A stretch of 64,000 nt of DNA from [Actinomadura] parvosata subsp. kistnae (GCF_900323885.1 NZ_OOHJ01000017.1:1-64000), one strand, 5' to 3'. Counted from the first letter of the stretch, positions 1 through 8,129 are shown. Notes: generated from the sequence alone by a model not told the origin. Program-made: numbers and translations.

Positions 1-334
1 CCGCGTCGCAAGCGGTCATGAGGGCCGCCGCGCGCCCGTGGGATGGGGTCTCGGGCGCGCGGCGGTGGGCTCGGCTCGGTGGGCGGGGTGTGCCGAGCCC
101 ATGGAGGTCAGCGGAGTGCGGGTGTCCGCTTGACCAGGCATGATGCCGCATGATCCGCCGATGGCGGACCGGGATGGCAGGGCCGCCGGCGCTCGCCTCA
201 AGGCGTCGCTCGGCAGGTCCGCATCGAGATTACCGCCATCCGGGAGTGCCCGATCCCTGAATGTCGGAACTTGCGCTCAGTGTTCGGAGCAGAAACGTCC
301 GGACCAGAAACGTTCGGACCAGAGACGCGGAAGG
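1..334. other. Non-coding stretch at the left edge with hairpins and short repeats
   Basis: No convincing gene is seen here; the open frames look like GC-rich shadows. Two adjacent strong hairpins lie at 25-65 and 66-101 (listed separately). Just before the stop of the minus-strand gntR gene, at about 289-333, the motif CAGAAACGTYCGGAC is repeated two to three times with drift at roughly 15-bp spacing. The region is probably the 3' intergenic space of the hydroxyproline operon and of a gene left of the window. Confidence 0.5.
25..101. terminator. Tandem hairpins, possible bidirectional terminator
   Basis: Bases 25-38 pair perfectly with 52-65 (14 bp, 13-nt loop). Bases 66-75 pair perfectly with 92-101 (10 bp, 16-nt loop). 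Neither has a clear T-tract, which is common for terminator-like hairpins in high-GC actinomycetes. They lie more than 230 bp past the stop of gntR, so they may serve that operon, a gene left of the window, or both. Confidence 0.4.
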
Positions 335-1003
335 TCAGTGCTCGGCCCAGATGCCGCGGACGTGGCCGATGTGCTCGGCCATCAGGTGCCCGACGGCGGC
401 TCCGTCGCCGCTCTTGAGCGCGTCCAGCAGTTGCAGGTGCTCCCTGGCCGAGTCGCCCAGCGTGCCGCGCTCCGACAGCTGCGACAGGCCGTAGAGCCTG
501 GCTCTGTTGCGCAGGTCGCGCACCACCGAGACCAGGTGGGCGTTGCCGCACAGCGACAGCAGCTCCACGTGGAAGCGCAGGTCGGCGTCCACGTACGCGA
601 GCAGGTCGCCCCGCTCGCTGGCCGAGACGATCTCCTCCGCGATGGGCCGCAACCGCTCGAACTCCTCCGCCCGCGCGCTGTCGGCGAGCCGGGCCACCGT
701 CGGCACCTCGATGAGCTGGCGGATCTCCGTCAGCTCGTCGAGGTCGCGATCGGACAGCTCCGTGACGCGGAAGCCCTTGTTGCGCACGGCCTCGACCAGG
801 CCCTCCTTGGCCAGGTCGAGCATCGCCTCGCGCACGGGCGTGGCCGAGACGCCGAACTGGGCGGCCAGCACCGGCGCGGAGTAGACCACCCCCGGCCGCA
901 TCTCGCCGGTGATCAGCGCGGCTCGCAACGCGTGCGCGACCTGCTCGCGCAGGCTCTGCCGCTCTCCCACCATCGGCAGGTCGAGCCGGTCCTCGGCAGC
1001 CAT
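335..1003 (-). CDS. GntR-family (FadR/FCD type) transcriptional regulator
   Basis: Protein of 222 residues. The N-terminal winged helix has the GntR signature (SLREQVAHALRAALITGEM, then FGVSATPVREAMLDLAKEGLV). The C-terminal part is an all-helical FCD ligand-binding domain (FHVELLSLCGN, then HLMAEHIGH). The ATG at 1003 is preferred because GAAGGGGA lies about 8 nt upstream. A second ATG at 1033 overlaps the stop of the preceding cyclodeaminase gene (ATGA) and would add ten residues. As the last gene of the hydroxyproline operon it is likely the local, substrate-responsive repressor. The palindrome at 8149-8159 is a candidate operator. The effector is inferred, not visible. Confidence 0.88.
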   Translation of the reverse strand: MAAEDRLDLPMVGERQSLREQVAHALRAALITGEMRPGVVYSAPVLAAQFGVSATPVREAMLDLAKEGLVEAVRNKGFRVTELSDRDLDELTEIRQLIEVPTVARLADSARAEEFERLRPIAEEIVSASERGDLLAYVDADLRFHVELLSLCGNAHLVSVVRDLRNRARLYGLSQLSERGTLGDSAREHLQLLDALKSGDGAAVGHLMAEHIGHVRGIWAEH

Positions 1004-1029
1004 CGGCCCATCCCCTTCTCTGTCCGCTC

Positions 1030-2034
1030 TCATGTGCGCGCCTCGTAAGCGGCGGCCGCGACCACGAGGTCTTCCCACGCCATACCCGTGCTCTTGAACA
1101 CGCGCGGTCCCGGACCGGCCCCTACCCTTCCGGCTATCAGGTCGGCGAGGTTACCGGCGAGATGATGAGAAGTGATCGTACCCTGGCGGATCGGCACGAT
1201 GACGTCACCGGCCTCCTCCAGGGCGGACGCCCTCGACTCGACGACCACGGTGGCGTGGGCGACCAGGTCGCCGTCCAGCTCACGGGCGTCGGGCTCGTGC
1301 GAGCCGACCGCGACGACGGTGACGCCGTCGCGGGCGAGCTTACCGGGGAACAGGGGGTGCCTCGCGGTGGTGCAGCACGCGATCAGATCGGCCGCCGCCA
1401 CGGCCTCCGCGAACGCTGCCGGCTGCTCGGCCGTTCCCGCCTCCGGCTGCCCGGCCGGCAGGGCGCGGGCCGTCAGGCCCAGATCGCGGCAGCGGGCGGC
1501 CAGCGCCTCGGCGCGGCCCGGGTCGCGGGCGACGACCGTGACGTCCCGCACCGGCCGCACCTCCCGCAGCGCCAGCACGTGCCCGTACGCCTGCGGCCCG
1601 CTCCCGAACACCACCAGCCGCCGCGCGTCCGGCTCGGCCAGGTGCCGGACGGCGAGCGCGGAGACGGCGGGCGTGCGCAGCGAGGTGAGCGCGATCCCGT
1701 CCATGGCCGCCAGCGGCGCCAGCGTCTCACCGTCGAACAGCAGGTACGTGCCCTGGATCCGGGGCAGCCCCCGCGTCGCGTTCCCCGGCGCGATGGTGAC
1801 CGCCTTGACCCCCGCGTACGAGCGCGTCGCGGCGGGCATGAGCAGCAGCTGCCCGGCGGGCAGGTCGACGATCGGCCGCCGCGGCGTCGCCTCCGGGTCG
1901 AGCCCGGCCCGCAGCGCCTCCTCCAGCACGGTCACGGCCCGGCCCATCGGCACCAGCCGCTCCACCGTCGCGGCGTCGAAGTAGGCGAGCCCGCTCATCG
2001 CCCCGCTCATCGCCCCGCTCATCGACCCGCTCAT
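1030..2034 (-). CDS. Ornithine cyclodeaminase/mu-crystallin family protein, probable delta1-pyrroline-2-carboxylate (ketimine) reductase
   Basis: Protein of 334 residues with family hallmarks: GVKAVTIAPGN near residue 75, the NAD(P)-binding loop VVFGSGPQAYGHVLAL near 145, and a C-terminal FKSTGMAWEDL segment. Family members include true ornithine cyclodeaminases and NAD(P)H-dependent reductases of delta1-pyrroline-2-carboxylate to L-proline. Here the neighbours are two proline-racemase-family genes and a D-hydroxyproline dehydrogenase, so the reductase role is favoured. The start overlaps the upstream stop as ATGA. The N-terminus is unusual: four in-frame ATG codons come from a 12-bp repeat, giving MSG at residues 1, 5, 9 and 13. 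Any of the four could be the real start. Confidence 0.85.
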   Translation of the reverse strand: MSGSMSGAMSGAMSGLAYFDAATVERLVPMGRAVTVLEEALRAGLDPEATPRRPIVDLPAGQLLLMPAATRSYAGVKAVTIAPGNATRGLPRIQGTYLLFDGETLAPLAAMDGIALTSLRTPAVSALAVRHLAEPDARRLVVFGSGPQAYGHVLALREVRPVRDVTVVARDPGRAEALAARCRDLGLTARALPAGQPEAGTAEQPAAFAEAVAAADLIACCTTARHPLFPGKLARDGVTVVAVGSHEPDARELDGDLVAHATVVVESRASALEEAGDVIVPIRQGTITSHHLAGNLADLIAGRVGAGPGPRVFKSTGMAWEDLVVAAAAYEART

Positions 2035-2036
2035 CT
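1992..2036. repeat. 12-bp tandem repeat forming the start of the cyclodeaminase-family gene
   Basis: About three and a half copies of a 12-bp unit (plus-strand CTCATCGCCCCG) span the start codon. On the coding strand each unit reads ATGAGCGGGGCG, so each supplies an in-frame ATG preceded by a G-rich stretch. Repeat-number changes would only add or remove Met-Ser-Gly-Ala residues. Confidence 0.8.
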
Positions 2037-2993
2037 CAGGGTGAACCCGGCCGGGAACGGGTCGCCGGGGTCGAGCTCGAAGACGTGCCTCCCGGTCCGG
2101 TACGCCATGCCGTCGACCTCCACGATCACGCCCGCATCCGTCTCCTCCCGCACGCGGGCGGTGAACACGCCGCCCACGATGCCCTCATGGACCAGCTGCA
2201 TCACCTTGTCCTCGTGCAGCAGCGCCATCCGCGCGGCGGTGCCCGAGCCGCACGGCGAGCGGTCCACCTCGCCATCGGCGAACACGGTGACGTTGCGCTG
2301 CCGCCTGACCCCGTCCACGTCCGGCAGGTCGTCGTGGAAGATCACCCCGTACACGCCGGACAGCCGCTCGTCGGACGGGTGCCGGGCCGCCGGGTGCCCG
2401 GCCAGCTCCGCCTTGATCCGCCGGGCGTGCCCGATGAACGCGTTCACGTGCGCGGGCTCGACCGCCAGGCCGAGGTCCGCCGCGCGTACGGACGCGTAGA
2501 CCGCGCCGCCGTAGGAGAGGTCGGCGCGCACGCCCGCGACCGGCACGTCTCTCGCCAGCACGAACGAGGGCACGTTGACGAACGTGACGCCCTCGATCCG
2601 GCCTCCGGCCAGCCGCACCCGGGCCGTGACGCGTCCCGACGGCACGTCGATCACCACGTCCGTCACGCCGTCCGGGGCGGCCTCGACCAGCCCCTCGCGG
2701 ACCGCGTGCACGCCCAGCGCGATCGTGCCGTGCCCGCAGGCGGTGGAGAAGCCGTCCTTGTGCCAGAACAGCGCGCCGAAGCGCGCCCCCGGGTCGTCCG
2801 GGGGCACGAGGAAGCAGCCGTACATGTCGGCGTGCCCGCGCGGCTCGTTGCACAGCAGCCGCCGCACGCCGTCGAGCTCGGCCATCGCGGCGGTGCGCCG
2901 GTCGAGCACGGTGGCGCCGGGAATGTCGGGCACGCCGCCCGTCACGACCCGGAACGGCTCCCCCGCCGTGTGGTAGTCGACGGTCGTCAGCAT
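2031..2993 (-). CDS. Proline racemase family enzyme, second paralogue (hydroxyproline epimerase or trans-3-hydroxyproline dehydratase-like)
   Basis: Protein of 320 residues of the proline racemase fold. It has TACGHGT with Cys86 and DRSPCGSGT with Cys248, so both catalytic positions are cysteine. Family knowledge: Cys/Cys marks racemases and 2-epimerases, while trans-3-hydroxyproline dehydratases carry Thr at the second site. The adjacent ketimine-reductase gene would instead suggest a dehydratase, so the substrate is open. The start is the ATG at 2993, which overlaps the stop of the upstream epimerase gene (ATGA). Its own stop overlaps the downstream start in the same way. Longer in-frame extensions upstream lie inside the neighbour and are not used. 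Confidence 0.85.
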   Translation of the reverse strand: MLTTVDYHTAGEPFRVVTGGVPDIPGATVLDRRTAAMAELDGVRRLLCNEPRGHADMYGCFLVPPDDPGARFGALFWHKDGFSTACGHGTIALGVHAVREGLVEAAPDGVTDVVIDVPSGRVTARVRLAGGRIEGVTFVNVPSFVLARDVPVAGVRADLSYGGAVYASVRAADLGLAVEPAHVNAFIGHARRIKAELAGHPAARHPSDERLSGVYGVIFHDDLPDVDGVRRQRNVTVFADGEVDRSPCGSGTAARMALLHEDKVMQLVHEGIVGGVFTARVREETDAGVIVEVDGMAYRTGRHVFELDPGDPFPAGFTLR

Positions 2994-3994
2994 CAGAGCT
3001 CGAACCCGGCCGGGAACGGGTCGCGCGGGTCGAGGAAGTACTGGGCGGTCCCGGTGATCCAGGCGCGCCCGGTGATCGACGGCAGCACGGCCGGCCGCCC
3101 GCCCACCGTGGTCTCCTCCAGCAGCCGGCCGACGAAGTGGGTGCCGATGAACGACTCGTTCGTGAAGTCCTGGCCGAGCGGCAGCTCGCCCCTGGCGTGC
3201 AGCTGCGCCATGCGGGCGCTGGTGCCGGTGCCGCACGGCGAGCGGTCGAACCAGCCCGGGTGGATCGCCATCGCGTGCCGCGAGTGGCGGGCGTCGGAGC
3301 CGGGGGCGGCGAAATACACGTGGTGGCAGCCGCGGATGCGGGAGTCCTCCCGGTGCACGGGCTCGTCGGCGGCGTTGATGGCCTCCATGGTCGCCAGGCC
3401 GGCCGCGATGATCTCGTTCTTGGCCTTGCGGTCGAACGGCAGGCCGTAGTGGTCGAGGTTGACGATGGCGTAGAAGTTGCCGCCGTACGCGAGGTCGTAC
3501 GGGATCTCCCCGAACCCCGGCACGCTCACCTTCGCGTCCAGCCGGTCACAGTACGAGGGCACGTTGCGCAGCGTCACCGACCTGGCCATGCCGTCCTCGA
3601 CGGCCACGTCCACCTCGACGAGCCCGGCCGGCACCTCCAGCCGCACGGTCGTGACCGGCTCGACCACCTCCACCATGCCGGTCTCGACCAGCACCGTCGC
3701 CACGCCGATCGTGCCGTGCCCGCACATCGGCAGCAGCCCCGACACCTCGATGAACAGCACCCCGTAGTCGGCGTCCGGCCTCGTCGGCGGCTGCAGGATG
3801 GCGCCGCTCATGGCCGAGTGGCCGCGCGGCTCCGTCATCAGCAGCGTGCGGATGTGGTCGAGGTGGTCGCGGAAGTAGACGCGCCGCTCCGCCATGCTCG
3901 CGCCGGGGATCACGCCGATGCCGCCCGTGATGACCCGGGTGGGCATGCCCTCGGTGTGGGAGTCGACGGCGTGGAAAACGCGCTTGGTCCTCAT
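2993..3994 (-). CDS. 4-hydroxyproline 2-epimerase (proline racemase family)
   Basis: Protein of 333 residues. It would interconvert trans-4-hydroxy-L-proline and cis-4-hydroxy-D-proline, the first step of 4-hydroxyproline degradation. The motifs are MCGHGTIG with Cys91 and DRSPCGTGTSA with Cys254, the acid/base cysteine pair. The segment HAVDSHTEGMPTRVITGG near the N-terminus is typical of hydroxyproline epimerases. The start is the ATG at 3994, overlapping the stop of the DHDPS-family gene (ATGA). Neighbours supply the later steps: D-hydroxyproline dehydrogenase and HPC deaminase. Proline racemase activity cannot be ruled out from sequence alone. Confidence 0.87.
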   Translation of the reverse strand: MRTKRVFHAVDSHTEGMPTRVITGGIGVIPGASMAERRVYFRDHLDHIRTLLMTEPRGHSAMSGAILQPPTRPDADYGVLFIEVSGLLPMCGHGTIGVATVLVETGMVEVVEPVTTVRLEVPAGLVEVDVAVEDGMARSVTLRNVPSYCDRLDAKVSVPGFGEIPYDLAYGGNFYAIVNLDHYGLPFDRKAKNEIIAAGLATMEAINAADEPVHREDSRIRGCHHVYFAAPGSDARHSRHAMAIHPGWFDRSPCGTGTSARMAQLHARGELPLGQDFTNESFIGTHFVGRLLEETTVGGRPAVLPSITGRAWITGTAQYFLDPRDPFPAGFEL

Positions 3995-4884
3995 CGCAGC
4001 CCTTCCGCCAGTGCCTTCTCGGTCGCCGCACGCACAATAGCCGCCTGCTCGCCGGTCAGGGGCTGCCTGGGCGGCCTGCACGGGCCGCCGTGGCGTCCCG
4101 CCACGTCCATGGACAGCTTGATCGCCTGAACGAACTCCGTCTTGGAGTCCCAGCGCAGCAGCGGATGCAGGGTCCGGTACAGCGGCAGCGCCGTCTCCAG
4201 GTCGCCCGCCACGGCGGCACGGTAGAGGGCGGAGTTGGAGGCGGGCAACGCGTTCGGGTAGCCGGCGATCCAGCCCACCGCGCCGGCCACGGCCAGCTCC
4301 AGCAGCACGTCGTCGGAGCCGACCAGCAGGTCCAGGCCCGGTGCCAGCTCCGCCAGCTCGTACGCCCTGCGCACGTCGCCGCTGAACTCCTTGACCGCCA
4401 CGATCAGCCCCTCCTCGTGCAGCCTGGCCAGCAGCGCGGGAGTCAGGTCCACCTTCGTGTCGTAGGGGTTGTTGTAGGCCACCACCGGCAGGCCCGCCTT
4501 GGCCACCTCGCGATAGTGCTCCACGACGGCCCGCTCGTCGGCCCGGTAGGAGTTCGGCGGCAGCAGCAGCACCGAGCCGCAGCCCGCCTCGCGCGCCTGC
4601 TCCGCCCAGCGGCGCGACTCCGCGGCGCCGTACGCGCCCGCCCCCGCCATCACGTTCGCGCCGCCCACGGCCTCGACGGCCGTCTCGATCACCCTGGTGC
4701 GCTCCTGCGGGGTGAGCGTCTGGTACTCGCCGAGCGAGCCGTTCGGCACGACGCCGTCACAGCCGTTCGCGACCAGCCAGCGGCAGTGCTCCGCGTAGCC
4801 GTCGTAGTCGACCGACAGGTCCTCGCGCAGGGGCAGCGCGGTGGCGACCATGACGCCCTGCCAGGGCTTGCTGCGGTGATCCAT
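3991..4884 (-). CDS. DHDPS/NAL-family lyase, probable 1-pyrroline-4-hydroxy-2-carboxylate deaminase
   Basis: Protein of 297 residues, a class I aldolase-type TIM barrel. Family landmarks are PNGSLGEYQTLT near residues 47-58, the tyrosine of VVAYNNPYDTK near 135 and the Schiff-base lysine of IVAVKEFSGD near 162. In hydroxyproline operons this branch converts 1-pyrroline-4-hydroxy-2-carboxylate to 2-oxoglutarate semialdehyde and ammonia. That role fits the flanking epimerase and dehydrogenase genes. The start at 4884 has GGAGG 8 nt upstream. The next enzyme expected, a 2-oxoglutarate semialdehyde dehydrogenase, is not in the window. A true dihydrodipicolinate synthase is unlikely in this context. 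Confidence 0.85.
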   Translation of the reverse strand: MDHRSKPWQGVMVATALPLREDLSVDYDGYAEHCRWLVANGCDGVVPNGSLGEYQTLTPQERTRVIETAVEAVGGANVMAGAGAYGAAESRRWAEQAREAGCGSVLLLPPNSYRADERAVVEHYREVAKAGLPVVAYNNPYDTKVDLTPALLARLHEEGLIVAVKEFSGDVRRAYELAELAPGLDLLVGSDDVLLELAVAGAVGWIAGYPNALPASNSALYRAAVAGDLETALPLYRTLHPLLRWDSKTEFVQAIKLSMDVAGRHGGPCRPPRQPLTGEQAAIVRAATEKALAEGLR

Positions 4885-4912
4885 GGGGATGTCCTCCAGG
4901 TGTGCGGGGGGT

Positions 4913-6745
4913 TCAGTGAGCGGGATGGTCGTCGGGGGCGGCGAGCGAGGCCAGGGCGCCGAGGGTCACGGGCTGGGCGATCGGGCGGCGAGGCGGCTGG
5001 GGCTGCTCCCCTGCCAGGCAGGACACGGCGTAACCGCAGATGCGGCCCTGGCACCAGCCCATGCCGGGGCGGGCCAGCAGCTTGACCGAGCGCGCGTCGG
5101 TGGCGCCGAGCGCCTGCGCCTCACGTACCCGGGCCAGCGGCACCTCCTCGCACCTGCACACGAGCGTGTCGTCCCGCAGCCACCCCTGCCAGCCGGGCTT
5201 GACAGGGTACGCGCGCTGCAGCGCCTCCCCGAACGCCCGCCACCGCTCCCGCCTGCGCGCGAACACCGGCGGCACGACCGCCACCACCCCTCCGCCGCCC
5301 ACTCCGGCACCGGCCGCGCGCGCACCACCGACGTCGGCGCCCGTCGCGGGCACACCGCTGGTCGCGGGCGCGCCGCTCGGCTCGGCGTCGACGGTGGGGA
5401 GCGCGCCGGCGATTCCGGAGGTGTCGGCGGTGCTCGCGATGCCCGAGGTGTCGGCGGTGCTCGCGATGCCCGAGGTGTCGGCGGTGCTCGCGATGCCCGA
5501 GGTCGCGGCGGTGCCGGCAGTGCGGAAGGTGCGAGCGGTGCCGTGGATGCCGGCGGTGCGGGCGTCGGCGGCGATGGCGCGGCCGGCGAGGCGGCCCTCG
5601 AGTTCGGCCAGGCGCCAGCCGCCCACGCCGACGGGCTCGCCCGCCGCCCACACCCCCGGCACGGTGGTGCGGAGCGTGGCGTCCACGGTGAGCACGGGGC
5701 TGCCGTCCACGTCGTGGCGGGTCTGGCAGCCGAGCTGGGTGCCCAGCTCGATCTGCGGCACGAAGCCGTACCCCACGGCGAGGGTGTCGCACTCGACGAC
5801 GTGCGTGGCGGTCACGTTCCAGTCCCGGTCGAGGCGGGCGACGGTGACGGCCTCCACCTCGCGCTCCCCGTGGGCGGCGACGACCGCCTGGCGCGTCCGG
5901 TACGGGACCCGGTGCCGGGCCAGCGCCGCCGCGTACCCGGCCACCTCCCCGGCCTTGCCCAGGGCCAGCAGCGGGTGCCGGGCCAGCCCGAGACCGCCGT
6001 TCGCCTCGTACACGCCGAGCACCCGCGCGCCCGCCCCGGCCAGCCCGGAGGCGACGGGCAGCAGGAACGGCCCGGTGCCGGACACGACGATCCGCCGCCC
6101 GGCGACGACGCCGCCGCCCTTGAGCAGCGCCTGCGCGCCGCCGGCGGTGAGCACCCCGGGCAGGTCCCACCCGGGGAACGGCAGCGGCCGGTCGTGCGCG
6201 CCGGTCGCGATCAGCAGCCGCCGCGCCCGCAGCACCACCGCCCGCTCCTCCCGGCCCGCCCCAGCGGCACCTCCGGCCGCCGCAGCGGCGTCCCTGTGGG
6301 TCGCGCCGGCCTGCTCGCGCATCGCACCGCCGTCCCGGCGCATCGCGCCTGCGTCGCGGAGCGTCGCGCTCGGGTTCGGGGTCGGGGTGGCGGCGTACCG
6401 GGTCGGGGCGGCGGCGTGCCGGGTGGCGCAGTGGATCAGGAGGTCGCCGTCCGGCTCGCGGGACGCGGCCCACACCTGGTGCCGCAGCAGCACGTCGGCG
6501 CGCGCGTCGAGGGCCCGCGCCTGCCGCAGGAACCGGTCGAGCCCGGCCGCGCGCCCAGGCACGGCGGGGTGGCGGAAGTACTGGCCGCCGAGCCTCGGCC
6601 CGGAGTCCACGAGGGCCACCCGCAGCCCGGCCAGCGCCGCCGTGAGCGCGCCCGCCACGCCGGCGGGCCCACCGCCGACCACCACAAGATCGTAAGGCTC
6701 GGGGCCGTGGGGCCCGCTGTCGTGAGGCATGGCTCCGGACGTCAT
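4913..6745 (-). CDS. D-hydroxyproline dehydrogenase large subunit (FAD/NAD-binding, with BFD-like 2Fe-2S domain)
   Basis: Protein of 610 residues, longer than the roughly 450-480 usual for such alpha subunits. The N-terminus is a Rossmann FAD site (VVVGGGPAGVAGAL, residues 21-34) followed by an NAD-type pyridine nucleotide-disulfide oxidoreductase body. The C-terminus is BFD-like with CRCEEVP and GWCQGRICG. The extra length comes from two Ala/Thr/Gly-rich inserts: about residues 145-210, and about 410-500, which holds three DNA copies of a 27-bp repeat coding ASTADTSGI. The start at 6745 overlaps the stop of the small 2Fe-2S subunit (ATGA). With the two genes upstream it should form a heterotrimer oxidising cis-4-hydroxy-D-proline. 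Confidence 0.85.
   Translation of the reverse strand: MTSGAMPHDSGPHGPEPYDLVVVGGGPAGVAGALTAALAGLRVALVDSGPRLGGQYFRHPAVPGRAAGLDRFLRQARALDARADVLLRHQVWAASREPDGDLLIHCATRHAAAPTRYAATPTPNPSATLRDAGAMRRDGGAMREQAGATHRDAAAAAGGAAGAGREERAVVLRARRLLIATGAHDRPLPFPGWDLPGVLTAGGAQALLKGGGVVAGRRIVVSGTGPFLLPVASGLAGAGARVLGVYEANGGLGLARHPLLALGKAGEVAGYAAALARHRVPYRTRQAVVAAHGEREVEAVTVARLDRDWNVTATHVVECDTLAVGYGFVPQIELGTQLGCQTRHDVDGSPVLTVDATLRTTVPGVWAAGEPVGVGGWRLAELEGRLAGRAIAADARTAGIHGTARTFRTAGTAATSGIASTADTSGIASTADTSGIASTADTSGIAGALPTVDAEPSGAPATSGVPATGADVGGARAAGAGVGGGGVVAVVPPVFARRRERWRAFGEALQRAYPVKPGWQGWLRDDTLVCRCEEVPLARVREAQALGATDARSVKLLARPGMGWCQGRICGYAVSCLAGEQPQPPRRPIAQPVTLGALASLAAPDDHPAH
5418..5498. repeat. 27-bp tandem repeat inside the dehydrogenase large subunit
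   Basis: Three perfect 27-bp copies (5418-5444, 5445-5471, 5472-5498) are followed by a diverged partial copy. The unit is a multiple of three, so the frame is kept. It encodes a Ser/Thr/Ala/Gly/Ile-rich nonapeptide within a low-complexity linker just before the BFD-like domain. Confidence 0.9.
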
Positions 6746-6984
6746 GCCGTGCTCACCTCGTCCCCTGGCTCGGCCTCCAGGAGGCACGCCCGCTCGGGCG
6801 GCCGCCCGTTGACGGAGATCAGGCAGTCGAAGCAGACCCCGATGCCGCAGAACAGCCCGCGCGGCCGCCCGCCGAAGCGGGTGGTGCGCCACGACCGGAC
6901 CCCGGCGGCGTGCAGGGCCGCGCCGATCGTCTGGCCGGGCACGACCGGCACGGGCCGGCCGTCGACGGTGATGTGGAAGGTCAT
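6742..6984 (-). CDS. Small 2Fe-2S ferredoxin-like subunit of D-hydroxyproline dehydrogenase
   Basis: Protein of 80 residues. The ligand pattern is CGIGVCFDC (Cys46, Cys51, Cys54) plus Cys67 in RACL, a plant-type 2Fe-2S arrangement. Such gamma subunits occur in heteromeric amino-acid dehydrogenases of the HcnABC/hydroxyproline dehydrogenase type, where they pass electrons between the two FAD subunits. The ATG at 6984 overlaps the stop of the upstream FAD subunit gene, and its own stop overlaps the start of the large subunit (both ATGA), so the three subunits are translationally coupled. Confidence 0.88.
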   Translation of the reverse strand: MTFHITVDGRPVPVVPGQTIGAALHAAGVRSWRTTRFGGRPRGLFCGIGVCFDCLISVNGRPPERACLLEAEPGDEVSTA

Positions 6985-8129
6985 GCGGCCTCCTCGGCGG
7001 CGGGGAAGCGGTCGGGGCGGAAGGGGTGCAGGTCGAGGTCGGGCCGCTCGCCGGCGAGGAGCTGGGCGAGCAGGTGCCCGGTGGCGGGCGCGAGCCCGAT
7101 GCCGGCCCCTTCGTGGCCGCACGCGTGGTAGAGGCCCGGCACGCGCGGGTCGGCGCCGATGACGGGCAGGTGGTCGGGGCAGTACGGCCGGAACCCGCAG
7201 TAGGACCGGATGGCCCGCACGTCGCGCAGCGCGGGGAAGAGCGCGACCGCCTGCTCGGCCAGCCGTGCCAGCACCGGCACGGACGTCGTCCGGTCGAACC
7301 CGACGCGTTCCCTGCTGGCCCCGATGAGCACGGTCCCGGCGGGGGTGCCCTCGACGACGGCGGAGGTCTCCAGGCCGGCGGAGTCGCTGGCCACGTTGGT
7401 GACGTAGGCGGCGGTGTAGACCTTGTGCCGGATGAGCGGCTCGCGCAGGGGCTCGGTGACGAGGATGAAGCCGCGTCGGGGCAGCACCGGCAGGTGGGCG
7501 CCGGCCAGGGCGGCGACCTCGCCGCCCCAGGTGCCGGCCGCGTTGACGACGGCGTCGCCGAGCACGTCGCCCTGCGTGGTGCGCACGCCCGTCACCCGGT
7601 CCCCTGAGCGCAGGAAGCCGGTGACGGTGGCGCCGAGCCGCAGCCGCAGCGTGCCGTGGCCGAAGCTGTCGGCGCCGTGCCGCAGCAGGGTGGCGGCGGC
7701 GAGCATGGGCTGCACCTGGGCGTCCTGCGGGTAGTACACGCCGCCGGCCAGGCCCTCGGCGAGGTGCGGCTCGAAGGAGCGCAGCTCCTGGGCCGGGACG
7801 AGGGTGTGCTCGACGCCCTGCTTGCCGGCCAGCTCGGTGAGCTGCCGCTGGACCTCTTCGGTCTCGGCGACGACGAGCCCGCCCTTGGGCTCGAACTCGA
7901 ACCCGCCCAGTTCGGCCAGCGAGCGCCACAGCCGGTTGGACAGCACGGCCAGCTCCAGCTCGGGCCCCGGCTCCTTGTCGGAGACCAGGACGTTGCCCTC
8001 GCCCGAGCCCGTCGTGCCACCGGCCACGGGCCCCCGGTCGATCACGGTCACGTCGAGGCCGGCCCGCGCGGCGTAGTAGGCGCAGGCCGCCCCCACCACT
8101 CCCGCGCCGACGACGATCACGTCGGACAT
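6981..8129 (-). CDS. FAD-dependent D-amino-acid oxidase/glycine oxidase-type subunit of D-hydroxyproline dehydrogenase
   Basis: Protein of 382 residues of the DAO family. The FAD-binding N-terminus is VIVVGAGVVGAACAYYAARAG, followed by GGTTGSGEGN. The C-terminal segment GLYHACGHEGAGIGLAPATG is the flavin-contacting end typical of the family. It likely carries the substrate-oxidising site. The ATG at 8129 is chosen because AGGAGG lies 5 nt upstream; a GTG at 8135 is in frame but lies inside the ribosome-binding region. This is the first gene of the operon. A perfect palindrome sits 20-30 bp upstream of the start codon. Confidence 0.88.
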   Translation of the reverse strand: MSDVIVVGAGVVGAACAYYAARAGLDVTVIDRGPVAGGTTGSGEGNVLVSDKEPGPELELAVLSNRLWRSLAELGGFEFEPKGGLVVAETEEVQRQLTELAGKQGVEHTLVPAQELRSFEPHLAEGLAGGVYYPQDAQVQPMLAAATLLRHGADSFGHGTLRLRLGATVTGFLRSGDRVTGVRTTQGDVLGDAVVNAAGTWGGEVAALAGAHLPVLPRRGFILVTEPLREPLIRHKVYTAAYVTNVASDSAGLETSAVVEGTPAGTVLIGASRERVGFDRTTSVPVLARLAEQAVALFPALRDVRAIRSYCGFRPYCPDHLPVIGADPRVPGLYHACGHEGAGIGLAPATGHLLAQLLAGERPDLDLHPFRPDRFPAAEEAA

